Positions 6,411 through 14,061 of a stretch of 24,508 nt of DNA are shown piece after piece; the stretch's first letter is position 1, and each line of letters opens with the position of its first letter. This DNA is from an uncultured Muribaculum sp. Its GTDB lineage: Bacteria > Bacteroidota > Bacteroidia > Bacteroidales > Muribaculaceae. Where the stretch lies: assembly GCA_910589555.1 (NCBI GenBank), contig CAJUTE010000040.1, forward strand, positions 1 through 24,508, written 5' to 3'. Both the position numbers and the translations under genes were made by a program. The notes beneath the pieces are model-generated. The model had not been told where the DNA came from and did not search any database. It saw only the letters and a program-made list of their open reading frames with translations.

Positions 6411-7796
6411 TCAGACGAGGCGCACGAAGTGGTGGGGGATGTGTGCCGACACGCCTATGTTGAGGTTTTCGAGGACGACGGAGACGATGATGTGCAGCGG
6501 GAAGCGGGGAGAGGGGCCGAGGTAGGTGCCGCGTGCGCCTTTCCATTCGCCGTCGGTGATGACCACGCCGCATCCTTTCTGGATTTCAGGCGTTTTGGTT
6601 TCTTCCGGGAAAAACCATGCTATCTCGCGTGATGTTATGTGGTTGATGTACATAAACATTTTCATCTCGGCATCGGGGATGATGGCGAGCCGCCGCGATG
6701 TGCCGCTACGGTAGTCGTAGGTGTATGCCGTTTCGCGAAACCGTCGTTTGATGAGTTCGGCTTGCGATAGGGTGGTGTTGAAGAAAAGTATGTCGCGAAT
6801 TACCGAGCTGTGCACTCTTTTCACGCCTGTTGCGGTACTTTCGTAGCTGTCGCTTTCGGCTATGAACACTCGTGTCGATGGAAATTCGGAGCTTATTTTC
6901 TCGCTCATATCCTCGATGGGGCATCGGAGGCATCGCATGGCAAACCAGTACCGGCGATTTTGATCCACCAGTGCCGCCACTTCTTGCAGGAGATTGTTGA
7001 ATAGCAGGCGGTCAGATGCCGGATCGTTGACTCTATCTCCTTTTATGCGGGCTATGTTGAGCCATGTGCTGCGTGTGCTGTCGATTGTCACGGGCTTTTC
7101 GATGCGTGCTTTTTCGGCGATTATTTCGAGAAGCGAGTTCAATCTGGCGGTGCGTGTCTTTATTTCTGCGTCGTCAAGAGGACGGCTTTCAGAGTGAAAT
7201 GCATATTCTTTGCCGCAGAAATGACTGATGGCTATGCTTCGGGCGGCATCGGTCACCATCACATTGCCATCGGCGGTCGACAGCACCCCCTGTTCCAGCA
7301 TTTCAGGAGTTGCCTTCATCATGTCGGTCATTGACACTCCTCCGCACAGGAAGCTGAAGAGCCATAAATCGCGTGCGCGTTCGAGCACCGGTTGGCAGTC
7401 GAGCTTGGCAGCCATGAGCTGCTGTATGTCGTGGATGGTGAGCAGAGTGCGGGTCGACTCGCTGTTGCTCATTTCCTCGGTGTCAAATGCCGATGTGTCG
7501 ACTGCTGCTCCGTTGGCGGCGGCTGTGCGGCACACCGTATATATGAGCCTTAGGTAAGTGGCTTTGGTGTTTTCCGACAGTTCCTCCCGGCGTATCATCC
7601 AATCGGCAAATCCGTCGATCCATTCCTTGTTTATGTCGGCGAGTGGAAGTTCCGAGCCGTCAAGGTATTTCTCGACTTTTTGAAGGCAATATATGAGCTT
7701 TCGGGCGGTGGATAATTTGCCGCGTTTATGCTGGATTTCGATGGAGGCTCGGATAGAGCCGACTAATGTGTCGGTGTCAACCGTTTGGTCAGTCAT
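6411..7796 (-). CDS. Degenerate tyrosine recombinase fused to UpxY/NusG-type antiterminator
   Basis: This 461-aa protein has two recognisable halves. Residues ~10-95 resemble the SAM-like core-binding domain of Bacteroidales integrases (KRGKLSTARKLIYCLQKVEKYL; ELSENTKATYLRLIYTVCRTAAANG). Residues ~117-255 follow the catalytic-domain layout (ARDLWLFSFLCGGVSMTDMM; TIDSTRSTWLNIARIKG). The first catalytic Arg is replaced by Gly (CGG where active relatives have ARG), the box II His by Ser, and the C-terminal LGH and Tyr boxes are absent, so strand exchange is unlikely. Residues ~281-461 are a complete UpxY-sized NusG unit: NGN domain (RRYWFAMRCL; FPSTRVFIAE; IPDAEMKMFMYI), then a KOW domain (KGCGVVITDGEWKGARGTYL) ending IPHHFVRLV. 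A TTG one codon upstream is also possible; ATG is chosen. It is the first gene behind a structured leader and probably promotes RNA polymerase read-through of the locus. Confidence 0.82.
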   Translation of the reverse strand: MTDQTVDTDTLVGSIRASIEIQHKRGKLSTARKLIYCLQKVEKYLDGSELPLADINKEWIDGFADWMIRREELSENTKATYLRLIYTVCRTAAANGAAVDTSAFDTEEMSNSESTRTLLTIHDIQQLMAAKLDCQPVLERARDLWLFSFLCGGVSMTDMMKATPEMLEQGVLSTADGNVMVTDAARSIAISHFCGKEYAFHSESRPLDDAEIKTRTARLNSLLEIIAEKARIEKPVTIDSTRSTWLNIARIKGDRVNDPASDRLLFNNLLQEVAALVDQNRRYWFAMRCLRCPIEDMSEKISSEFPSTRVFIAESDSYESTATGVKRVHSSVIRDILFFNTTLSQAELIKRRFRETAYTYDYRSGTSRRLAIIPDAEMKMFMYINHITSREIAWFFPEETKTPEIQKGCGVVITDGEWKGARGTYLGPSPRFPLHIIVSVVLENLNIGVSAHIPHHFVRLV

Positions 7797-7895
7797 CAAA
7801 AAAAGGAACTGGCTTAAATTCAGACAATTCTTTAACTCCCCTTGATATCTTTAGTATTACCTCAGATAAAGGGTGTGGTGTTGTCATAATTTGAT

Positions 7896-7913
7896 GATAG
7901 CCCGTGGGCTATC
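7896..7913 (-). promoter_or_regulatory. Perfect inverted repeat in the antiterminator-gene leader
   Basis: GATAGCCC-GT-GGGCTATC is an uninterrupted 8-bp inverted repeat, about 100 nt upstream of the fusion-gene start and about 95 nt after the likely transcription start. In RNA it would form a stable hairpin (7-8 bp, 2-4-nt loop) but no U-tract follows, so it is not a classical terminator. A second small hairpin (GGCAT...ATGCC, 7926-7939) lies just upstream. It could be a pause or an NusG/UpxY-responsive element; that function is inference. Confidence 0.5.
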
Positions 7914-7969
7914 GGGAGTGTCGCAGGCATTTTTATGCCGTAATGAGGCAATTATGGTCTGCTTATGAA

Positions 7970-8002
7970 AACGCACATCTGCTAATAGCATGAATATGCG
8001 TT
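7970..8002 (-). promoter_or_regulatory. Nested dyad symmetry at the 5' end of the capsule-locus leader
   Basis: An outer inverted repeat (AACGCACAT at 7970-7978 with ATATGCGTT at 7994-8002, 8 of 9 paired) encloses an inner palindrome TGCTA-A-TAGCA (7980-7990). It begins within a few bases of the predicted transcription start. It could therefore be a 5'-terminal RNA stem-loop, an operator, or a binding site for the recombinase-derived DNA-binding domain of the first gene. Confidence 0.45.
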
Positions 8003-8010
8003 CCATGCCG

Positions 8011-8042
8011 CAAAAGTATAAAATAATTGTGGATTTAGCAAA
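8011..8042 (-). promoter_or_regulatory. Sigma-ABfr promoter of the polysaccharide locus
   Basis: On the minus strand TTTG (8042-8039) is followed after 20 nt by TACTTTTG (8018-8011), an excellent match to the Bacteroidetes -33/-7 consensus (TTTG, 19-21 nt, TAnnTTTG). Transcription should start near 8004-8007, giving a leader of about 205-210 nt before the antiterminator-fusion gene. The element sits just past the stop of the DMT permease gene. No inverted repeats bracket it in a way that suggests phase inversion. Confidence 0.75.
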
Positions 8043-8048
8043 TTATTC

Positions 8049-8996
8049 TTAACTGCCTGTGTGTTTTCTCAACTTACTGAAGTTGGTGAGAACCATGCCG
8101 CCAACGATTATGAGCATTGCAATCACCTGCATCCATTTCAGGTGGCCAAGCCCCATCATCACGGCTGATATTGTGGCAAATACGGGCAGAAGGTATTGAT
8201 ATAGCGACACTAATTCCGAGCCGATGCTTTTAATTGCCGGTTGCACCAGAAAATAGGCTATGAATGTCGGGCAGAACAGGATGAAGGCTATTTCCAGCCA
8301 CGGAGCCGCTTCAGCTGTATGCAGTATCGGCATATATCTCATTTCTGGAACTAATATCAATGCAGGTACTGCGGCGAAAAGAAACACCCACCGCAACATT
8401 GTCACCGGCTTGTAGGTTTTTGTCGGGCCTTCAAGTATCACAAGATAAAATGCGTAGCACACAGTGGAGGCAACTGCGAGCAAATCGCCAAGCAGTCGGT
8501 CGCTTCCGTTTACTTTGTCGGCTCCGGCATCGAGGATCACCACCACTGCTCCGGCAAATGATATGATCACTCCGGCACATTCGAGCCACGATGGACGGCG
8601 GTGTTGAAACAAGACTCCCATCAGAATCACAAATATCGGCGGCAGTGTCATTATTATCGAGATGTCTATTGGATCTCCGTATTTGAGTGAGGTCACAAAC
8701 AGATATATGAATCCGAACAGCCCTATAAATCCGCCGAGGAAAAACCGCAGCCAGTCATGCCCGGCTATTCGCTTGTGTTTCATGAACAGCGATGCTATCC
8801 AAAAGAGTATGCAACCTCCTATGAGTCTCACCGCCGTGATTCCGTGTGCGCTCATCCAGTCGGGGATAAGCGCTTTGGTGACCGATACATTTATTCCCCA
8901 AAATATGGTGGCAAGCAGTATGCAGGCGTTTCCTGCCAAAAAGTTTCTTGTGTTGTGCTGTGATGTCGAGCCTTTGTCAATGCTGTTATTATCCAT
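8049..8996 (-). CDS. EamA/DMT-superfamily permease
   Basis: This 315-aa inner-membrane protein has about ten hydrophobic segments arranged as two EamA repeats, the standard length for drug/metabolite transporters of the RhaT/YdcZ kind. The N-terminus is a short polar tail (MDNNSIDKGSTSQHNTRNF), then ACILLATIFWGINVSVTKALI, the typical first helix with a WG motif. The second repeat begins around LLAVASTVCYAFYLVI. The C-terminal tail is basic (NFSKLRKHTGS). Substrate cannot be deduced; relatives export or import small metabolites. It lies 83 bp after an unrecognised gene on the same strand, separated by a hairpin, so it may be the last gene of the carboxylase transcript or have its own promoter. 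Confidence 0.9.
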   Translation of the reverse strand: MDNNSIDKGSTSQHNTRNFLAGNACILLATIFWGINVSVTKALIPDWMSAHGITAVRLIGGCILFWIASLFMKHKRIAGHDWLRFFLGGFIGLFGFIYLFVTSLKYGDPIDISIIMTLPPIFVILMGVLFQHRRPSWLECAGVIISFAGAVVVILDAGADKVNGSDRLLGDLLAVASTVCYAFYLVILEGPTKTYKPVTMLRWVFLFAAVPALILVPEMRYMPILHTAEAAPWLEIAFILFCPTFIAYFLVQPAIKSIGSELVSLYQYLLPVFATISAVMMGLGHLKWMQVIAMLIIVGGMVLTNFSKLRKHTGS

Positions 8997-9016
8997 TCCT
9001 GACAGATTTTTAATGA

Positions 9017-9049
9017 AAGGAACCGAAGCCCATTTGTCTCCGGTTCCTT
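9017..9049 (-). terminator. Hairpin between the 309-aa gene and the DMT permease gene
   Basis: AAGGAACCG (9017-9025) pairs with CGGTTCCTT (9041-9049), a 9-bp stem with a 15-nt loop. On the minus transcript it lies 31 bp after the upstream stop codon and is followed by only a short T-rich stretch (TTTCATT). It could be a weak terminator or an attenuator ahead of the permease gene, which starts about 20 nt later. Confidence 0.4.
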
Positions 9050-9079
9050 AAGTAAACAATGCATATTCCACTAAAGTTC

Positions 9080-10009
9080 TTATAAAAAGTCTCTTATAAT
9101 GCAAGTGCTATTATGAGCTATCTGCTTATGCCGGGCTATCCCGATCATTTTGTATGGATGATAATTGGATGCAATACTTACTTGCTCTGCCACATATTCT
9201 TTGTCAAACGGCATCCTGATGACAAGATATATTTTTTTTGAGTCAGGAAGTTGGCGGAGAGTGCTGTATCCGGATGCTCTTATCAAATTCAGATCTAATG
9301 ATACCGCATTTGTGCCGATAAGAGAGAGTATCCTTGACGCAATTTGGTTATCGGCGTGACAGCGTGGTGCTTCATCTTCTGAGCACAGCAGATTCAGGGT
9401 GGAGTATAAGTCTGCCGGCAAACGCTCAATGACCTCGTTGTTTGTCTTCGACAAGAGGTCAACGAGCCGGTCGATATCAATGCCTCCGGTTATGAATCTG
9501 TCCGTCTGCTCATTGTCAAAGAATTTTGCCATGAAGTCGTCGTTTAAATCTACGGTTTTGCTCCCTTTGCCGTAAAGTTCCGTAAGCATGTGCGTGTATG
9601 CCTCCACTATGTCCTTTGACAACATTTCGGGCGACTCATAGAACTCATTGTTGCAATTCTCGGAAAGAATTGCATAAAGTAGTTTTGATGGAGCCGGTAT
9701 CGTTATTCTATTCCGGGAGCTGCCATAGCCGTTGCATACGGTGCTGTCTAAATCCATAATGACGGGATGGCATGGATTGAAGCTTATTCTGCCCGTTAGT
9801 CTGATCATCTCGGTCATTACAGGATAGTTTTGGTATACTCTCCCGGAATCAATCCTGACACGGCTCAATCCGTTGAATCCGCTGAAAAATTCTGTATCAT
9901 CACCATATCCATTGATTATATTCTTCTCAATCTTTAATTCTATGGATTGATGCGGTCGGGCTTTTTGTGCCGATTTTAGAAAATGACGGCTTAATATTGA
10001 TGCTAACAT
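9080..10009 (-). CDS. Uncharacterised 309-aa protein downstream of acyl-CoA carboxylase
   Basis: I do not recognise this protein. It has an ATG start, a long uninterrupted frame and ordinary codon use, and lies only 29 bp after the carboxyltransferase gene on the same strand, so co-transcription is likely. No signal peptide, membrane helix, zinc motif or nucleotide-binding loop stands out. The N-terminus is basic (MLASILSRHFLKSAQKARPHQ). The middle is acidic and leucine-rich (residues ~120-215: LSKDIVEAYTHMLTEL; DIDRLVDLLSKTNNEVIERLPADLYSTL), suggesting a helical core. The C-terminal ~70 residues alternate beta-like segments (KKIYLVIRMPF; YKMIGIARHKQ). It is probably cytoplasmic. Whether it relates to propionate or B12 metabolism is unknown. 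Confidence 0.7.
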   Translation of the reverse strand: MLASILSRHFLKSAQKARPHQSIELKIEKNIINGYGDDTEFFSGFNGLSRVRIDSGRVYQNYPVMTEMIRLTGRISFNPCHPVIMDLDSTVCNGYGSSRNRITIPAPSKLLYAILSENCNNEFYESPEMLSKDIVEAYTHMLTELYGKGSKTVDLNDDFMAKFFDNEQTDRFITGGIDIDRLVDLLSKTNNEVIERLPADLYSTLNLLCSEDEAPRCHADNQIASRILSLIGTNAVSLDLNLIRASGYSTLRQLPDSKKIYLVIRMPFDKEYVAEQVSIASNYHPYKMIGIARHKQIAHNSTCIIRDFL

Positions 10010-10038
10010 AAAAGAAAACAGTCGTATTTTCAGTTAGG

Positions 10039-11562
10039 TTATAGCGGCATATTGCCATGCTTTTTAGGCGGATTGGATTCCACCTTATTTTGTGTCATCT
10101 CAAGAGCTTGCATCAGCTTTATTCTTGTGTCTTTGGGAAGAATTATCTCATCGATATACCCCTTTTCTGCGGCGCGATAGGGATTGGAGAACATCTCCTC
10201 ATATTCTGATCTGGCTTTGTTCCGGTCTTCGTCACTTGCATTGCGATATAATATGTTCACGGCTCCATCTGCGCCCATTACTGCGATTTCGGCGTTGGGG
10301 TAGGCGAAATTCACATCGCATCCTGTCTCTTTTGATGACATCACGATATATGCGCCACCGTAGGCTTTGCGTGTGATGAGTGTTATCTTTGGCACGGTTG
10401 CCTCGGCATAGGCAAACATTATTTTCGCTCCATGTCTTATTATGCCGCCATGCTCCTGTTGTTGTCCCGGCAAAAAGCCCGGGACATCTTCAATCGTGAC
10501 GATTGGTATGTCGAAACAGTCGCAGAATCGTATGAAGCGGGCTGCCTTGTCCGAGGCATCAATATCAAGAACTCCTGCAAGATAATTGGGCTGATTGGCT
10601 ACGATGCCCACCGAACGTCCCCCTATGCGTGCGAATCCGATAAGTATATTTTGCGCGAAATTCTCCATGATTTCAAAGAAATAGTGTTCATCGACCACCT
10701 CTTCGATTAATTCCTTCATGTCATAGGGTATATTGGGATTTTCCGGTATCAACGACATTAATTTCGTGCATTCTCGTGGTGCGGAGTCATAAGATGATGT
10801 TATCACGCCATCCTCCATGTTGTTTGAAGGGATGAAACTGAGCAGTTCCCTTATCATCATCAGCGTTTCCTCTTCGTCACATCCCACCAGATGTGCCACT
10901 CCGCTCTTGGATGAATGAGTGGCTGCACCGCCAAGTTCTGCTTTTGTCAGCTCTTCATGGGTTACGGTTTTAACCACATCCGGACCGGTGACAAACATAT
11001 AGCTCGTATCTTTGACCATAAGGATGAAATCGGTGAGGGCAGGAGAATAGCAGGCTCCTCCGGCACACGGACCCATTATTGCCGAAATCTGGGGAATCAC
11101 CCCCGATGCTTTTACATTTTGATAAAATATGTCGGAATACTCGCTTAATGCATTAACGCCTTCCTGGATTCTGGCGCCCCCTGAATCATTAAGAGCTATT
11201 ATTGGCGCGCCTGTCTTCAGCGCCATTTTTTGAAGCTTTACGATTTTGGAGGCGTTTGCGCGCCCTAATGAACCTCCGTTCACGGTGAAATCGTAGGCGT
11301 AGACATATACCTGCCTTCCGTCGATCTTTCCGTAGCCCGTCACAACTCCATCGCCGTCATAGCGGCGTGACGCCATGTCGTAATTATTACAGTCGTGGAG
11401 CACAAAACGATCTGTTTCCACAAATGTATTGTCATCAAGCAGTATGTCGATGCGTTCGCGGGCTGTCAGCTTTCCGGCTGATTTTTGTTTTGCCACTGAT
11501 TTTGCTCCCCCGCCGGCAAGAGCTTTTTTATTGCGTTCTTCTAAAATAGAGTAGAAATCCAT
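10039..11562 (-). CDS. pccB: Biotin-dependent acyl-CoA carboxylase, carboxyltransferase (beta) subunit
   Basis: This 507-aa subunit moves the carboxyl group between carboxybiotin and an acyl-CoA, most often propionyl-CoA/methylmalonyl-CoA in this family (acetyl-CoA is possible). It has both crotonase-fold halves: N-terminal with KLTARERIDILLD, DFTVNGGSLG and LNDSGGARIQEGV; GPCAGGACYSPALTDF forms the first acyl-CoA oxyanion hole. The C-terminal half has VEDVPGFLPGQQQEHGGIIRHGAK and RKAYGGAYIVMSSK with the second oxyanion glycines. A TTG start at 11574 is possible, overlapping the carrier gene by 8 bp; ATG at 11562 (MDFYSILEERN) leaves 4 bp and is preferred. It is the third carboxylase gene behind a cobalamin riboswitch. 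Unlike sodium-pump decarboxylases, no membrane beta subunit is nearby. Confidence 0.92.
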   Translation of the reverse strand: MDFYSILEERNKKALAGGGAKSVAKQKSAGKLTARERIDILLDDNTFVETDRFVLHDCNNYDMASRRYDGDGVVTGYGKIDGRQVYVYAYDFTVNGGSLGRANASKIVKLQKMALKTGAPIIALNDSGGARIQEGVNALSEYSDIFYQNVKASGVIPQISAIMGPCAGGACYSPALTDFILMVKDTSYMFVTGPDVVKTVTHEELTKAELGGAATHSSKSGVAHLVGCDEEETLMMIRELLSFIPSNNMEDGVITSSYDSAPRECTKLMSLIPENPNIPYDMKELIEEVVDEHYFFEIMENFAQNILIGFARIGGRSVGIVANQPNYLAGVLDIDASDKAARFIRFCDCFDIPIVTIEDVPGFLPGQQQEHGGIIRHGAKIMFAYAEATVPKITLITRKAYGGAYIVMSSKETGCDVNFAYPNAEIAVMGADGAVNILYRNASDEDRNKARSEYEEMFSNPYRAAEKGYIDEIILPKDTRIKLMQALEMTQNKVESNPPKKHGNMPL

Positions 11563-11566
11563 GTCC

Positions 11567-12076
11567 TTAGTCAATGTGATGTTTAAAACTTATTAGAAGT
11601 TGGTCGGAAAGCACGTTGTCGCCCTCCTCGACTTCCACTTTGTCTATAATCGCATCTTGCGATGCCGTATAAGTGCTTTGCATTTTCATCGCTTCAATCA
11701 CGAGCAGTGTGTCTCCCTTTTTCACCTCGTCGCCGGGAGCCACACGGATGCTTATTATTTTTCCGGGCATAGGTGCTTTGATGCAATCCTGTGCTTCGTC
11801 ATTTTGGTTCCCTCCGCCACGCATATATTTCTTGCGCGGATTCTGAAGCTCTACCTCATATCTACGAAAATTGGCTGTGATTACATACTTGCCTTCCGAC
11901 GTGTTCACACATTCGGCATTATAACTGCGATTATTGTGGAGTATTGAGCAGAACCCTGATTCACTCATTACCGCATCGATGTCTATCACTTCGCCATTGA
12001 GCTTTATGCTTACTGAATTATCTTCTTTTGAAAGCAGTTCGATATCGTAAATTTTCCCATTTACTTTTGCTTGCAT
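11567..12076 (-). CDS. Biotin carboxyl carrier protein of the acyl-CoA carboxylase
   Basis: This 169-aa carrier shuttles carboxybiotin between biotin carboxylase and carboxyltransferase. The last ~75 residues are a biotinyl domain (CIKAPMPGKIISIRVAPGDEVKKGDTLLVIEAMKMQ is its core, split here only by wording) with the biotinylated Lys131 in EAMKMQ. The N-terminal ~80 residues (VNGKIYDIELLSKEDNSVSI) form the beta-rich assembly domain seen in Bacteroidales propionyl-CoA/oxaloacetate-type carriers. A Gly-rich, Arg/Lys-rich linker (RKKYMRGGGNQND) joins the two. It starts 35 bp after the biotin carboxylase stop. A lipoyl domain would have DKA instead of MKM, so biotin is the cofactor. Confidence 0.92.
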   Translation of the reverse strand: MQAKVNGKIYDIELLSKEDNSVSIKLNGEVIDIDAVMSESGFCSILHNNRSYNAECVNTSEGKYVITANFRRYEVELQNPRKKYMRGGGNQNDEAQDCIKAPMPGKIISIRVAPGDEVKKGDTLLVIEAMKMQSTYTASQDAIIDKVEVEEGDNVLSDQLLISFKHHID

Positions 12077-12111
12077 GATGTGGGTGGATTATAAATGTGA
12101 TTAAACAAGCT

Positions 12112-13629
12112 TTAAATTCTTAGTACGCCTTTCTGCTTGGCAAAGGCACGCCAGCGGCTTATAGGACGCTGATCGCCATGAGGTGGCTGTGTCACGGAAA
12201 ATTCACTGTTTTTAGCCACGATGTAATCCATATATGCGGCGATCACTGCGATTTTCTCAGCCTCCTCTTCGTTGTCGTCATGAGAGGACAGATTCTTTTG
12301 GTTCTCTTCGATAAAATGAGTTGTGTATTCGCCATTCACGAAGTCATGCGTGTCCATAATCCTCCGCAGATAATCTATATTGGTCTTGATGCCTGTGATT
12401 TTATATTCATAAAGCACACGACGCATACGTTCAAGGGCATATTTCCGTTGGGTTGCCCACACTATTAGCTTGGAGAGCATCGAGTCGTAATATATCGGTA
12501 TCTCGTAACCGTCATATATGAAGCTGTCAACCCTTACTCCTATTCCTTGCGGAGTGCGTACGCTGTTTATTATTCCGGCTGTAGGTATGAACCCGTTTTC
12601 GGTGTCTTCGGCGCAGATGCGGCATTCTATGGCGTGACCGCGTTGCTCTATATCTTTTTGTGAGAATCTCAGAGCATTGCCGTTGGCGATGTTTATCTGT
12701 TCTTTCACCAGGTCTATTCCAAGCACTTCCTCAGTTATGGGATGTTCGACTTGAAGGCGTGTATTCATCTCCAGAAAATAGAAATTCATCTTTTCATCGA
12801 CAAGAAATTCGATAGTTCCGGCACCAACGTAGTTTACTGACTTTGCTGCCTTGACTGCGATTTCTCCCATCCGCTGCCGCACATCTTCCGTGATAAAGGG
12901 GGAGGGCGATTCTTCTACAATCTTTTGATGACGTCTCTGTACTGAACATTCTCTGTCAAACAGATGCACGATGTTGCCGTGCATGTCTCCAAGAAATTGT
13001 ATTTCAATATGATGCGGAGATTCAATGTATTTCTCCACGTATACTTCGTCTGATGAAAATGATGACTGTGCCTCTGACTTGGCTTCATGATAGGCTTCTA
13101 TCAGTTCTGATTCGTCGCGAACAAGTCTCATGCCTTTCCCTCCGCCACCGGCCGACGCTTTTATTATGACCGGCAGCCCTATCTCACGGCAGGTGGAGAG
13201 AAGGTTTTCCTCATCCATGCTTGCCGCTGTCCCGGGTACTACAGGGACGCCGGCGTCAATCATGCATTTCCTCGCTGATATTTTGTCGCCCATCGACTGT
13301 ATGCTCTTTGCCGATGGTCCTATGAAGATTATGCCCTCATCTTGGCACCGTTGGGAGAATTCGGCATTCTCGCTTAAAAAGCCGTAGCCCGGATGAATCG
13401 CTTGCGCTCCTGAAAGTTTTGCCGCTTCAATTATCTTGTCGATACATAAATAGCTGTCTGATGACGGAGCTTTTCCTATCAGAATAGCTTCGTCGGCATA
13501 GCTGACGTGCATCGAGGTTCGGTCGGCATCGCTATACACCGCTACTGTTTTTATACCCATTTCCCGGCACGAGCGCATGACACGCACTGCGATCTCGCCA
13601 CGATTGGCGATAAGAACTTTTTTAATCAT
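12112..13629 (-). CDS. accC: Biotin carboxylase subunit of acyl-CoA carboxylase
   Basis: This 505-aa enzyme carboxylates the carrier's biotin using ATP and bicarbonate. The N-terminal domain begins IKKVLIANRGEIAVRVMRSC; the ATP-grasp domain carries KASAGGGGKGMRLV (glycine-rich lid, about residues 158-171), VEKYIESPHHIEIQ and ECSVQRRHQKIVEESPSP. The C-terminal domain has FLEMNTRLQVEHPITEEVLGIDLVKEQI with the catalytic E-N-R cluster. It is about 50 residues longer than AccC from proteobacteria; the extra tail (after FIEENQKNL) ends ISRWRAFAKQKGVLRI, as in Bacteroidales acyl-CoA carboxylases. It overlaps the upstream zinc-ribbon gene by 8 bp, so the two are probably translated together. It may serve acetyl-CoA as well as propionyl-CoA carboxylation. 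Confidence 0.93.
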   Translation of the reverse strand: MIKKVLIANRGEIAVRVMRSCREMGIKTVAVYSDADRTSMHVSYADEAILIGKAPSSDSYLCIDKIIEAAKLSGAQAIHPGYGFLSENAEFSQRCQDEGIIFIGPSAKSIQSMGDKISARKCMIDAGVPVVPGTAASMDEENLLSTCREIGLPVIIKASAGGGGKGMRLVRDESELIEAYHEAKSEAQSSFSSDEVYVEKYIESPHHIEIQFLGDMHGNIVHLFDRECSVQRRHQKIVEESPSPFITEDVRQRMGEIAVKAAKSVNYVGAGTIEFLVDEKMNFYFLEMNTRLQVEHPITEEVLGIDLVKEQINIANGNALRFSQKDIEQRGHAIECRICAEDTENGFIPTAGIINSVRTPQGIGVRVDSFIYDGYEIPIYYDSMLSKLIVWATQRKYALERMRRVLYEYKITGIKTNIDYLRRIMDTHDFVNGEYTTHFIEENQKNLSSHDDNEEEAEKIAVIAAYMDYIVAKNSEFSVTQPPHGDQRPISRWRAFAKQKGVLRI

Positions 13630-13840
13630 GGTTTCCCCCGGCTTTTAATTCATAACGTGGATTTATTCCGGTGGAATAAAAACTCTCTTTTAAATCTGCA
13701 ACGCATCGCGTGCACAGATGCGTCCCGTAATTTAGCAAAATAAATGAGATCTGCGACGCGTCAAGCTGTTGGGCGAGAAGCCAGTTGAAGAGATCTCTTT
13801 TGGCAGGGGTGAATTCCTCTTTGCACCTTGGACATTTCAT
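13622..13840 (-). CDS. Small CxxC...CxxC zinc-ribbon-like protein
   Basis: This is a 72-residue protein with two cysteine pairs, CPRC (residues 3-6) and CTRC, about 40 residues apart, which could bind one zinc ion. The segment between them is amphipathic (DLFNWLLAQQLDASQISFILLNYGTHL). The stop overlaps the biotin carboxylase start by 8 bp. Start choice is uncertain: ATG at 13840 gives the natural MKCPRC opening, while in-frame ATGs at 13912 (a good AGGAGG lies 13 nt before it) and 13945 would add a basic-hydrophobic extension. It is the first gene after the cobalamin riboswitch. Function unknown; an assembly or regulatory partner of the carboxylase is a guess from position only. Confidence 0.7.
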   Translation of the reverse strand: MKCPRCKEEFTPAKRDLFNWLLAQQLDASQISFILLNYGTHLCTRCVADLKESFYSTGINPRYELKAGGNHD

Positions 13841-14061
13841 TGGTTGATAATGTTTGGTTAAGGTGGAAAAGACAAGAAGAAAGGGGAGCCTTATATGCAG
13901 TCGCGATGACATGATGAAAATGTGTCCTCCTTGTTGAGCGGACACTTATGCAGTGCAATGCCGGAATGATTCGACAGATTTGTGCTGAAATTTCTCTATG
14001 TTCTAAGCAACATGACATACTCACTTCAAAATCTAATCCACGAGATTATTGAAATATTTGT
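13841..14061 (-). other. Leader segment between riboswitch aptamer and first gene
   Basis: This ~220-nt stretch of the leader contains no convincing gene in either orientation; short frames here lack coding character. It holds an AGGAGG-like sequence (on the minus strand just before ATG 13912) that could be the controlled ribosome-binding site. It must contain the riboswitch expression platform, which I cannot fold with certainty by eye. Confidence 0.5.

Noticed and set aside
8003..8048. Invertible promoter at the capsule locus
   Set aside because: Bacteroides capsule promoters often invert, but I found no matching inverted repeats on both sides of this promoter within the window.
13761..14024. 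Minus-strand 87-codon frame between riboswitch and zinc-ribbon gene
   Set aside because: It overlaps the zinc-ribbon gene in another frame and has a low-complexity, non-conserved-looking product.
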